DNA of 37,092 nt. Source: Pseudolabrys sp. GTDB lineage: Bacteria; Pseudomonadota; Alphaproteobacteria; Rhizobiales; Xanthobacteraceae. This document shows, piece by piece, positions 25,278 to 32,660 of this stretch; position 1 is the first letter of the stretch, and each line of letters begins with the position of its first letter. The notes beneath the pieces are model-generated. The model was not told where the DNA came from. It searched no databases and worked only from the letters and a program-made list of their open reading frames with translations. The stretch lies in the NCBI GenBank assembly GCA_030655215.1, contig JAURVZ010000009.1, positions 1 through 37,092 of the forward strand. Direction: 5' to 3'. The translations under genes and the position numbers were made by a program.

Positions 25278-25819
25278 GGGCTGGCCATTGTCTTGTTTTC
25301 GTGACGCACCCACTCGGCGAGATAGGCGGCGATGGACAACAACGTCAGCGTTGCGACCGTCCACATCAGCACGATTTTGAACTGCGGTACGCTATAGCCC
25401 AGACCGAGCGAGCCAAGCACAACACAGGCAAACGCGATCTGCGCCACCGTGTTGAGCTTTGAGACCAGCAGCGGCCGTATCTTGAGCGGGTTACCCATCA
25501 GCCAGGATAACATGATGCCTCCGACGATGAGGATATCGCGCGACACGACCAGGATCACGAGCCAAAGCGGGATAACCCCGCTAATCCCAAGCGTCAGGTA
25601 AATCGACACGATCAGCGCCTTGTCGGCCAGCGGGTCGAGATAGGCGCCGAGTTCCGTGGTCATGTTGAAGCGCTTGGCCAAAAAGCCATCGACCCCATCA
25701 CTGACGCCGGCCACGAGGAACAGAACGAAGGCGGTGAACATGTTATTGGTCAGGATGGCCCAGACCACAATCGGAACGAGCAGAATACGCCCCAGCGTGA
25801 TGAGGTTAGGAATACTCAA
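25274..25819 (-). CDS. CDP-alcohol phosphatidyltransferase family membrane enzyme
   Basis: 181 residues with four to six helices. The signature is complete: DGVDGFLAKRF followed by GAYLDPLADK, supplying the aspartates that bind the two metal ions and the CDP-linked lipid. Closest functions are phosphatidylglycerophosphate synthase (PgsA) or a eukaryotic-type cardiolipin synthase; the sequence alone does not decide. The TTG start at 25819 (LSIPNLITLGRIL) fits homologous N-termini; the upstream in-frame ATG runs through the purM promoter region and was rejected. First gene of a coupled set with the permease and hdaA, divergent from purM. Confidence 0.87.
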   Translation of the reverse strand: MSIPNLITLGRILLVPIVVWAILTNNMFTAFVLFLVAGVSDGVDGFLAKRFNMTTELGAYLDPLADKALIVSIYLTLGISGVIPLWLVILVVSRDILIVGGIMLSWLMGNPLKIRPLLVSKLNTVAQIAFACVVLGSLGLGYSVPQFKIVLMWTVATLTLLSIAAYLAEWVRHENKTMASP

Positions 25820-25968
25820 AGGCGACCCCGGCTCGTGGACAATTGGCCCCCGGCGAGAGGGCAGAAACGACTTCCTACAGCAGAGTATAACGGCGCGCGA
25901 GCCATTGCACGAATTGCGTTTTCGCCGTACCACCCGGCCTTAATTACCGTGCCTTTTCGGGGATCGTC

Positions 25969-27042
25969 ATGGCTGAGAAAGAGCGCGGGCTGACCTACGC
26001 GCAAGCGGGCGTCGATATCGATGCCGGCAACCGGATGGTTGACCTGATCAAGCCGCTGGTGCGCGCCACCGCGCGGCCGGGCGCTGACGCCGAAATCGGC
26101 GGTTTTGGCGGGCTCTTTGACCTGAAACGGGTTGGCTACAAGGACCCGATCCTGGTCGCCGCCAATGATGGCGTCGGCACCAAGGTCAAAATCGCCATTG
26201 AGACCGGCCGCCACGACACGATCGGCATCGATCTGGTCGCCATGAGCGTCAATGACCTTGTGGTACAAGGCGCCGAGCCGCTGTTTTTCCTCGACTATTA
26301 CGCATGTGGAAAACTCGAGCCGGAAGTCGGCGCCGCCGTTGTCGCCGGTATCAGCATTGGCTGCCGCCAGGCCGGCTGCGCCCTGATCGGCGGCGAGACG
26401 GCGGAAATGCCCGGCCTCTATAGCGGTGAAGACTACGACCTCGCCGGCTTCGCGGTCGGCGCAGTCGAGCGCGGCGAGGTTCTGCCGCGCGCCGATATTG
26501 CCGAGGGGGACGTCATCATCGGCCTCGCCTCCTCCGGCGTTCACTCGAACGGCTATTCGCTGGTGCGCAAGGTTGTCGCCAAAAGCGGCCTGCCGTGGAC
26601 CGCCCCTGCGCCGTTCGCGCCGGAAGTGTCGCTTGGTGAGGCAATCCTTGAGCCGACGCGCATCTACGTGAAGTCGTGCCTCGCCGCGATCCGCGAGACC
26701 AAGGCGGTGAAGGGCTTCGCCCACATCACCGGTGGCGGCTTTCCCGACAACATCCCGCGCGTGTTGCCCAAGAGCACCGGGGCGCGCATTGACCTGAGCA
26801 AGGTGAAAGCACCACCGGTGTTCAAGTGGCTGGCCGATGTCGGCAACATCGCCGAGCGCGAAATGCTGCGGACCTTCAACTGCGGTATCGGCATGATCGT
26901 CGTTGTCGCGCCGAAGGATGTCGGGGCCGTGAGCGCTGCATTCACGAAAGCCGGCGAAACGGTTTCGACCATCGGCACGGTCATCAAGGCCGATGGCGAA
27001 GAACGCGTCGTCTATGACGGCGTGCTCGATTTGAAATTGTAG
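25969..27042 (+). CDS. purM: Phosphoribosylformylglycinamidine cyclo-ligase
   Basis: 357 residues of AIR synthetase, step five of purine synthesis, which closes the imidazole ring using ATP. Recognised by [17 protein letters not shown], the ATP-binding [42 protein letters not shown] and [16 protein letters not shown], ending with the [15 protein letters not shown] [24 protein letters not shown] precedes the ATG. purN starts 4 bases after the stop. The 149-base divergent gap (25820-25968) should hold both promoters; no clear boxes were identified. Confidence 0.97.
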   Translation: MAEKERGLTYAQAGVDIDAGNRMVDLIKPLVRATARPGADAEIGGFGGLFDLKRVGYKDPILVAANDGVGTKVKIAIETGRHDTIGIDLVAMSVNDLVVQGAEPLFFLDYYACGKLEPEVGAAVVAGISIGCRQAGCALIGGETAEMPGLYSGEDYDLAGFAVGAVERGEVLPRADIAEGDVIIGLASSGVHSNGYSLVRKVVAKSGLPWTAPAPFAPEVSLGEAILEPTRIYVKSCLAAIRETKAVKGFAHITGGGFPDNIPRVLPKSTGARIDLSKVKAPPVFKWLADVGNIAEREMLRTFNCGIGMIVVVAPKDVGAVSAAFTKAGETVSTIGTVIKADGEERVVYDGVLDLKL

Positions 27043-27046
27043 CGAG

Positions 27047-27700
27047 ATGTCCCGGAAACGCGTCGCCGTTCTGATATCGGGGCGCGGGTCGAACATGGCC
27101 GCGCTCATCGAAGCCGCCAAAGACGAATCCTTTCCGGCCGAGATTGTGCTGGTGCTGTCGAACAAGGCGGATGCCGGCGGCCTCGTCACCGCGCGCGACA
27201 ATGGCATTGCCACCGCGGTCGTCGAGCACAAGGACTTCGGCAAGGACCGCGCCGCCTTCGACGCGGCGATGCAAAAAGTGCTGGAAGCGCACCGCATCGA
27301 TCTCGTGGCCCTCGCCGGGTTCATGCGCCTGCTCTCGCCCGGCTTTGTCGGGCAATGGCAGAACAAGATGCTCAACATTCATCCGGCGTTGCTGCCGGCT
27401 TTCAAGGGCCTCGACACGCACCAGCGCGCGCTCGATGCCAAGGCCAAAGTACACGGCGCCACTGTGCACTTCGTCGTGCCCGAAATGGATGCCGGACCGA
27501 TCATCATGCAAGGCGCTGTCGCGGTGCGTGAAAATGACGCAGAGGACACGCTGGCCGCGCGCGTGCTGGCTGTCGAGCACCGGATTTATCCGGCGGCCTT
27601 GAGCCTTGTCGCCGAAGACCGCGTGACCGTCGTCAACGGACGCTGCCTGATTGACGGTAACCCTGTCCCCAATGCCGAAACTTTGATCCCGTCGCCTTAG
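27047..27700 (+). CDS. purN: Phosphoribosylglycinamide formyltransferase
   Basis: 217 residues of GAR transformylase, step three of purine synthesis, which uses 10-formyl-tetrahydrofolate. Motifs: VLISGRGSNMAALI (phosphate loop), LAGFMRLLSPGFV, the catalytic Asn and His in LNIHPALLPAFKG, and the catalytic Asp in VVPEMDAGPII. The start lies 4 bases after purM, so the pair forms one operon. The pairing of purM with purN is widespread in proteobacteria. Confidence 0.97.
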   Translation: MSRKRVAVLISGRGSNMAALIEAAKDESFPAEIVLVLSNKADAGGLVTARDNGIATAVVEHKDFGKDRAAFDAAMQKVLEAHRIDLVALAGFMRLLSPGFVGQWQNKMLNIHPALLPAFKGLDTHQRALDAKAKVHGATVHFVVPEMDAGPIIMQGAVAVRENDAEDTLAARVLAVEHRIYPAALSLVAEDRVTVVNGRCLIDGNPVPNAETLIPSP

Positions 27701-27710
27701 TTTCCCACAA

Positions 27711-27731
27711 GCCGACGGAATAATCGTCGGC
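27711..27731 (+). terminator. Short hairpin after purN
   Basis: GCCGACG and CGTCGGC arms around a 7-base loop, 10 bases after the purN stop, with no T run. It could act as a weak or Rho-assisted terminator or protect the 3' end. Confidence 0.4.
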
Positions 27732-27794
27732 GACGCGGTGTATACACCCGGCAGGCCCGCATTCGCGTGGCACTTAACAACACGGGGGCATGCC

Positions 27795-28250
27795 ATGTTC
27801 GGGCACCACAGAGAACCACAACTTGTCATTCCGGGATTGGCCGGATTCTACGCCAGGATGGAGCCGATCGCTTATACAATCGTGCGCGCCGTCCTCGGCC
27901 TCGTCATGTTCATGCATGGCTGGCAGAAATTCACAGTGTTCGGCCTTGATCGCGTCGCAGCCAATTTCGGCACCAATTACGGCCTGCCGCCAGCACTGGG
28001 ATATGTCGCTGCCGGTCTCGAAGTTGTCGGCGGCATCGCCCTCATCATCGGCTTGTTCACCCGCTTCTTCGCGGCGGCGTCGGCAATTCTGCTGCTCGTC
28101 GCATTGCTCGTCGCGCATCTCGCCAAGGGCTTCTACGCCGGTGCGGGTGGCTACGAGTTCGTGCTCACGCTCGGCGTCGTCGCCTTCTACATCGCCATCC
28201 GCGGCGGTGGCCCCTACTCGGTTGACGCCAAGATCGGCAAGCACCTTTAA
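27795..28250 (+). CDS. DoxX family membrane protein
   Basis: 151 residues with four helices: AYTIVRAVLGLVMFMHGWQKF (helix 1 with the conserved HGWQK), a second around YVAAGLEVVGGIALIIGLF, a third FFAAASAILLLVALLVAH, and a fourth FVLTLGVVAFYIAI. DoxX/SURF4-type proteins are quinone-linked or redox-related membrane proteins of mostly unknown role. The ATG at 27795 follows CGGGGG with good spacing; the earlier frame has no support. It is convergent with the molybdopterin oxidoreductase gene. Confidence 0.88.
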   Translation: MFGHHREPQLVIPGLAGFYARMEPIAYTIVRAVLGLVMFMHGWQKFTVFGLDRVAANFGTNYGLPPALGYVAAGLEVVGGIALIIGLFTRFFAAASAILLLVALLVAHLAKGFYAGAGGYEFVLTLGVVAFYIAIRGGGPYSVDAKIGKHL

Positions 28251-28275
28251 GAACTGCACCTCTAGGTCAAGTTGT

Positions 28276-28304
28276 GCAAGGCGGGAGCTAAACTTCCGCC
28301 TTGC
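28276..28304. terminator. Hairpin between convergent genes
   Basis: GCAAGGCGG (28276-28284) and CCGCCTTGC (28296-28304) form a 9-base-pair stem with a loop of 11. It lies between the convergent doxX-like gene and the molybdopterin oxidoreductase, overlapping the last codons of the latter. No T run on either side. Confidence 0.4.
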
Positions 28305-30396
28305 GCACCCATGCCCTGTTGTCGTGGAAGGCCGCGCCGCCGAAGGGCGCAATCGCATCAGCGCCGGTCAAAGTATTGATGCCGCAGCCATCGGCATAGG
28401 CCGCATTCGGCCAGATCGATTCCGCAATCAAGACGCCGCGCCTAAGGCCATCGAACAGCCGCGCATGCAGGCGCACCTCGCCGCGCTGATTGCCCAGCAC
28501 GACATAATCGCCATCGGCAATGCCATGCACTATCGCATCATCCGGATGGATCATCACCGTTGGCCGTTTCTCATTGCTCAGCGACGTTGGCGTCTCGTTG
28601 AACGTCGAATTGAGAAAGTTGCGCGCCGGCGATGTCGCCAGCCGGAACGGATGTGCGGCGTCCGCTGTCTCGATCGAGGTCCAATGGTCCGGCAGCGGCG
28701 GCATTTGCTCGACCGGCCCTGACACATAGGGCGCGCGGAACGGCACACGCGGCCAGTCTGGCTTGAAGCGGAATTTGCCGTCGGGCCAGTTGAAGCCGTC
28801 GAGATAATGCGCCTGCCGGAACGGCGGCTGGCAATCGAGCCAGCGGCTCTCTTCCAGCTCGGCCAAGGTGCCGCGCTTCGATACCTGCAACATCTGGTCC
28901 ATCAGTTCGCGCGGCGTCATGGCCAACGCCGGGTGTTCGACACCGAGCCGCTTGGCCAAAGCCTTGATGACATCGTGATTATTCCAGCACTCGCCGCGCG
29001 CTTCGACCAACTTCAGGCCGAGCACGATGTGCTGCTGGCCGCCGCCGCGATAAATGTCGTCGTGCTCGAGAAACGTCGTTGCCGGCAACACGATGTCGGC
29101 CATCTTCGCCGTCTCAGTCATGAACTGCTCATGCACGCAGGTGAACAGATCGCTGCGGGCAAAGCCGCGTTTGACGAGCGTCTGGTCCGGCGCGACCGAC
29201 ACCGGATTGGTGTTCTGGATGATCATCGCATCGACCGGCGGGCCGCCGCGCAATGCCTCTGCGTCGCCAGTGAGAATGGCGCCGATGCGCGACTGGTCGA
29301 GCATGCGCACATTGCGGTCGACGGCATCGAGGCCTTCGATCACCGTTTTGTTGAGCTGGAAGATATCGGCATTGTTGTGAAAGGCGCCGCCGCCCTCATA
29401 TTGCCACGCGCCGGTCACGGCCGGGATGCAGCTCGCCGCATGCATATTGGCTGCGCCATTGCGCGAGCGGGCAAAGCCATAGCCGAGCCGGAAGAAACTG
29501 CGCTTGTTGTCGCCGATCAACTTGGCGAAAGCTTCGATGGTCTCCACCGGTGTGCCGGTGATCGCAGAGGCCCATTCCGGCCCGCGCGACTTCAGATGCG
29601 CTTCCAGCTCTCGCGGCGCGTCGGTGTACTTCTCGAGATAGTCCCAATCGGCCTTGCCGTCGCGGAACAGGCAATGCATGACCGCGCAAGCCAGCGCGCC
29701 GTCCGTGCCGGGCTTCACCAGCACGGCGAGATCGGCCTGCTCCATCGTACCGTTCATGTAGATATCGACGGCGACGATCTTGGCGCTACGCTCTTTGCGC
29801 GCCCGCGTCGCATGCGTCATCACGTTGATCTGGGTGTTGACCGGGTTGGTGCCCCAGATCACCACGACATCGGACTTCGCCATCTCGCGCGGATCGACGC
29901 CGGCGATCTTGCCGGCACCGGCGGCATAACCGGCATAGGCCGGGTTGACGCAAATGGTCGAGAAAAAGCCGGAATACTTTTTGACATGCCGCAACAGCTG
30001 GATGCTGTCGCGCATCACCAAGCCCATCGTGCCGGCATAGTAATAAGGCCAGACGCTCTCAGGCCCGTTGCGCTGCTCGGCCTTCATGAATTCCGCGGCG
30101 ACAATGTCGAGCGCGTCGTCCCAGGAGATGCGGCGGAAGTCGCCGCTGCCTTTTTCGCCGATGCGCTGGAGCGGATGCATCAACCGATCAGGATGATGCT
30201 GGCGCTCGGCATAGCGCGCGACCTTGGCGCAGATCACGCCGGCTGTGTAGTCGTTGTCCTTGGAACCGCGCACGCGGCCGATCGTGTGCGCATCGATCAG
30301 CTCGACCTCAAGCGCGCAGGTCGACGGGCAATCATGCGGACAGGCGGAATGGCCTGTCTTGATCGCATCTTTCAGGGGGCGGACGACTTGATTCAT
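28288..30396 (-). CDS. Cytoplasmic molybdopterin oxidoreductase with one [4Fe-4S] cluster
   Basis: 702 residues of the DMSO reductase/formate dehydrogenase superfamily. The N-terminal cluster ligands are Cys19, Cys23 and Cys27 (CPHDCPSTC) and Cys56 (GVICAK). FRRISWDDALD follows. Cys149 in STICVNPAYAG occupies the probable Mo-ligand position. ATSPARNFLNSTFNETP and VVLGNQRGEVRLHARLFDG mark the C-terminal molybdopterin-binding domain. No Tat signal, so it is cytoplasmic. No electron-transfer subunit is adjacent, so donor and substrate are unknown. The only plausible start, the ATG at 30396, is part of a strong hairpin and lacks a visible ribosome site. Confidence 0.9.
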   Translation of the reverse strand: MNQVVRPLKDAIKTGHSACPHDCPSTCALEVELIDAHTIGRVRGSKDNDYTAGVICAKVARYAERQHHPDRLMHPLQRIGEKGSGDFRRISWDDALDIVAAEFMKAEQRNGPESVWPYYYAGTMGLVMRDSIQLLRHVKKYSGFFSTICVNPAYAGYAAGAGKIAGVDPREMAKSDVVVIWGTNPVNTQINVMTHATRARKERSAKIVAVDIYMNGTMEQADLAVLVKPGTDGALACAVMHCLFRDGKADWDYLEKYTDAPRELEAHLKSRGPEWASAITGTPVETIEAFAKLIGDNKRSFFRLGYGFARSRNGAANMHAASCIPAVTGAWQYEGGGAFHNNADIFQLNKTVIEGLDAVDRNVRMLDQSRIGAILTGDAEALRGGPPVDAMIIQNTNPVSVAPDQTLVKRGFARSDLFTCVHEQFMTETAKMADIVLPATTFLEHDDIYRGGGQQHIVLGLKLVEARGECWNNHDVIKALAKRLGVEHPALAMTPRELMDQMLQVSKRGTLAELEESRWLDCQPPFRQAHYLDGFNWPDGKFRFKPDWPRVPFRAPYVSGPVEQMPPLPDHWTSIETADAAHPFRLATSPARNFLNSTFNETPTSLSNEKRPTVMIHPDDAIVHGIADGDYVVLGNQRGEVRLHARLFDGLRRGVLIAESIWPNAAYADGCGINTLTGADAIAPFGGAAFHDNRAWVRKAEV

Positions 30397-30424
30397 GCGG
30401 CCGGCAGTCTAGCGCCGGCCGCAT
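30395..30424 (-). promoter_or_regulatory. Hairpin covering the oxidoreductase start codon
   Basis: ATGCGGCCGGC (30395-30405) and GCCGGCCGCAT (30414-30424) are perfect 11-base arms around AGTCTAGC. In the minus-strand RNA the 3' arm ends with the first two bases of the oxidoreductase ATG. It also lies 15 bases after the TerC reading frame's stop in the downstream direction, so it may serve as terminator, translation block or both. Confidence 0.6.
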
Positions 30425-30439
30425 GATTTGTCTTGAGGC

Positions 30440-31363
30440 TCAGGCCTCGACCTTTTCGACGTGCCAGCGCTTGCGCGCCACCACATAGGCGGTCGCCAGC
30501 ACAACGACGAGCGCGCCGCGCACGCCCCAGATCTTCGCCAGATCCGGATTTTGACCGCCAAAGATGGCGGCGCTGACCCGGTCAACAACAATCCAGGCGA
30601 CCAGGCCGACACCGGCCATGATCTCGTCGAGATAGAGCTGGCGATGACGCCGGACCATCAGATAGCCGATGCTGACCACGATCAGGGCGCCCACCGGACC
30701 GCCCCAGACATGCAGCGCATTCATCGTGCCTTCGCTGAGCTGACCAGCCAGGAACGGATCGGTCGCCATGATGTCACCGGCGACCCAGCCGAGCAGCGCG
30801 CCACCGGCCCAGACGAGGACGCGGAAGCGCGACAGCAAGGCCATCAACAAAGCCGAGCCGGCTACGATCAGCGGTACGCTGGTGGCGAGGCCGAAGATGA
30901 TCAGCGCGGTCTTGATGCTGGCGGCATGCGCGAGATCGACGCGGCCCGCCGCCATTTCCGCCGAAGCGGCAATGGCGATGACGTTGTCCAGGCTCATCAC
31001 AATGTCGGCGATGGCAACGATGCGCACCGCGCTCCAGAGCGTTTCACCGCTCTTGACGCCCTCGCCTTCGCTATCCTCGGTGACAAGCTTGGTCGCGACC
31101 CAGAACAGCAGGACGCCGCCAACCAGCTTGAGGAAGGGATAGTTCATCGCTTCCGCGACAACCAGCGTGAACACAACGCGCAAGAGCACCGCCACACCGG
31201 CACCCATGATCATGCCCCACAGACGCTGCTTTGGCGGCAGCGTCATACAGGCCATGGCGATCACGACGGCATTGTCACCCGACAGGATGATGTTGACGCC
31301 GATGATCTGCGCCGCAGCGATCCAGATCGGAGCGTGCGTTATGTTGTCCCAAAAGAAATCCAC
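30440..31363 (-). CDS. TerC family membrane protein
   Basis: 307 residues with about seven to eight helices. The conserved acidic motifs are IILSGDNAVVIAMA in the first helix and DIVMSLDNVIAIA in the middle, forming the family's metal site. TerC/YjbE-type proteins export manganese or other metals or support metalation of secreted proteins; the actual role here is unknown. The start is a GTG preceded by AGGGGGGAA at good spacing. It follows ndk by 38 bases and is probably co-transcribed. No manganese riboswitch was recognised in that gap. Confidence 0.9.
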   Translation of the reverse strand: MDFFWDNITHAPIWIAAAQIIGVNIILSGDNAVVIAMACMTLPPKQRLWGMIMGAGVAVLLRVVFTLVVAEAMNYPFLKLVGGVLLFWVATKLVTEDSEGEGVKSGETLWSAVRIVAIADIVMSLDNVIAIAASAEMAAGRVDLAHAASIKTALIIFGLATSVPLIVAGSALLMALLSRFRVLVWAGGALLGWVAGDIMATDPFLAGQLSEGTMNALHVWGGPVGALIVVSIGYLMVRRHRQLYLDEIMAGVGLVAWIVVDRVSAAIFGGQNPDLAKIWGVRGALVVVLATAYVVARKRWHVEKVEA

Positions 31364-31401
31364 GCGTTCCCCCCTCAGTCTGTCTTTGCGTTAGTTGCCG
31401 C

Positions 31402-31824
31402 TTAGCCGACGATTTCGTTGCCGGCGAAGAACTGGCCCATTTCGATCGCAGCGTTCTCGGCCGAGTCCGAACCATGCACCGAGTTTTCGCCGATCGACTT
31501 GGCGTGCACCTTGCGGATGGTGTTAGCGTCGGCCTTGGCCGGATCGGTCGCACCCATCACTTCGCGATACTTCGCGATGGCGCCTTCGCCTTCCAGCACC
31601 TGCACGACGACCGGCGCCGAGATCATGAACTCGACCAGTTCGCCGAAGAACGGGCGCGCCTTGTGCACGCCATAGAACTGCTCAGCCTGCGCCTTGGTGA
31701 TCTGGACGCGCTTCTGCGCGACGATGCGCAGGCCGGCCTTCTCGATCATGGCATTGATGGCGCCCGTCAGGTTGCGCTCGGTCGCATCGGGTTTCAGAAT
31801 TGAAAATGTACGCTCGACTGCCAT
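31402..31824 (-). CDS. ndk: Nucleoside-diphosphate kinase
   Basis: 140 residues, full length. It balances nucleoside triphosphates through a phosphohistidine intermediate. Active-site His117 lies in [21 protein letters not shown] near the N-terminus and [11 protein letters not shown] are typical. GAAGGA is the ribosome site before the ATG. It is divergent from the DinB-like gene; the 173-base gap between (31825-31997) contains a small dyad CGTTTC...GAAACG at 31949-31968 and no other clear element. Confidence 0.97.
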   Translation of the reverse strand: MAVERTFSILKPDATERNLTGAINAMIEKAGLRIVAQKRVQITKAQAEQFYGVHKARPFFGELVEFMISAPVVVQVLEGEGAIAKYREVMGATDPAKADANTIRKVHAKSIGENSVHGSDSAENAAIEMGQFFAGNEIVG

Positions 31825-31997
31825 CGTTATAGTCCTTCAATAGATTTGATCGGTGCCATCACCGACATTGTGTTGAGGTTCATTGTTTCGGCGGCTTATA
31901 CCGGTGGTGCCGGGGGGCGGCAAGTTCTCCAATATCGGCCTCCGCATACGTTTCAAACTCACGAAACGGCATAAAGCAAGGCAGAAAGAGCCGGTTT

Positions 31998-32522
31998 ATG
32001 AAATCACGTTACAAAATGTTCGCCGGCTACAATGCATGGTGCAATGAGCGCCTCTATGCGGCCACCGCCCTCGTCTCCGATGCCGATTACCGCGCCGACC
32101 GCGGCGCCTTCTTCAAGTCGCTGCACGGAACCTTGAACCACCTGCTGGTCACCGACCGCATCTGGATGAAACGCTTCACTGGCGTTGGTGAGGCGCCGGC
32201 GAGCCTCGATACGATTCTGTTTGAAGATTTCGTCGCGTTGCGCGCGGCGCGGCAGTCTCAGGACGTCCTCATCAATCGGTACATTGGCAATCTCGATGAC
32301 GAGCGTCTCGCCGGCACCTTCCGCTACACCACCGTCACCAATCCGCGCACCATCGAACAGCCGCTGGCGCCGGCGCTGGATCATCTCTTCAATCACCAGA
32401 CGCACCACCGCGGTCAGGCCCATGCTCTGCTGACGTCAATCATCGGCAACGACAACACGCCGAGCTTCGACCTGATCGCGTTCCAGCGCGAGAGCGGCAT
32501 GGGGATGGGCAAAGGCGGCTAA
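31998..32522 (+). CDS. DinB family protein
   Basis: 174 residues forming the DinB/YfiT-like four-helix bundle. The three metal-binding histidines are His48 (LNHLLVTDRIWM), His133 and His137 (HQTHHRGQAHALL). In this fold, members act as thiol S-transferases (for mycothiol, bacillithiol or glutathione) or have no known activity; the exact reaction is unknown. The start KSRYKMFAGYNAWCNERLY matches the family. AGAAAGAG is a possible ribosome site. A repeat element follows. Confidence 0.9.
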   Translation: MKSRYKMFAGYNAWCNERLYAATALVSDADYRADRGAFFKSLHGTLNHLLVTDRIWMKRFTGVGEAPASLDTILFEDFVALRAARQSQDVLINRYIGNLDDERLAGTFRYTTVTNPRTIEQPLAPALDHLFNHQTHHRGQAHALLTSIIGNDNTPSFDLIAFQRESGMGMGKGG

Positions 32523-32530
32523 CCCCTCCG

Positions 32531-32616
32531 TCATTCCGGACGCGCGAAGCGCGATCCGGAATCCAGCGAGTTGGATTCCGGGCTCCCGGCCAAAAAGGCC
32601 GCGCCCCGGAATGACG
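32531..32616. repeat. GTCATTCCGG...CCGGAATGAC palindromic repeat
   Basis: Outer arms GTCATTCCGG and CCGGAATGAC. Inner arms around GGAATCCA/TGGATTCC and a CCCGGCCAAAAAGGCCGCG hairpin. Similar to 2386-2487. Located between the DinB-like and ABC-F genes on the same strand. Confidence 0.8.
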
Positions 32617-32660
32617 AGGTGGGGATTGCGTTGTGCAGCGCACTCGTCCAAAAGGCCCGG

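Noticed and set aside
25816..27378. Minus-strand open frame (520 codons) opposite purM and part of purN
   Set aside because: Covers two well-defined purine genes on the other strand and has no recognisable motif.
28807..30426. Long plus-strand open frame (539 codons) opposite the molybdopterin oxidoreductase
   Set aside because: It mirrors the real gene on the minus strand, whose protein has clear FeS and Mo motifs. Its translation is rich in Arg, His and Asp without any domain, as expected for an antisense frame in high-GC DNA.
31325..31401. Manganese (yybP-ykoY) riboswitch upstream of terC
   Set aside because: The 38-base gap after ndk is too short and shows no such motif.
31949..31968. 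Small dyad CGTTTC...GAAACG between ndk and the DinB-like gene
   Set aside because: Six-base arms are easily found by chance, and no regulator or conserved promoter element is next to it.
32571..32660. N-terminal extension of the ABC-F protein
   Set aside because: The extra 30 codons run through a palindromic repeat; the ATPase fold starts at the ATG at 32661.
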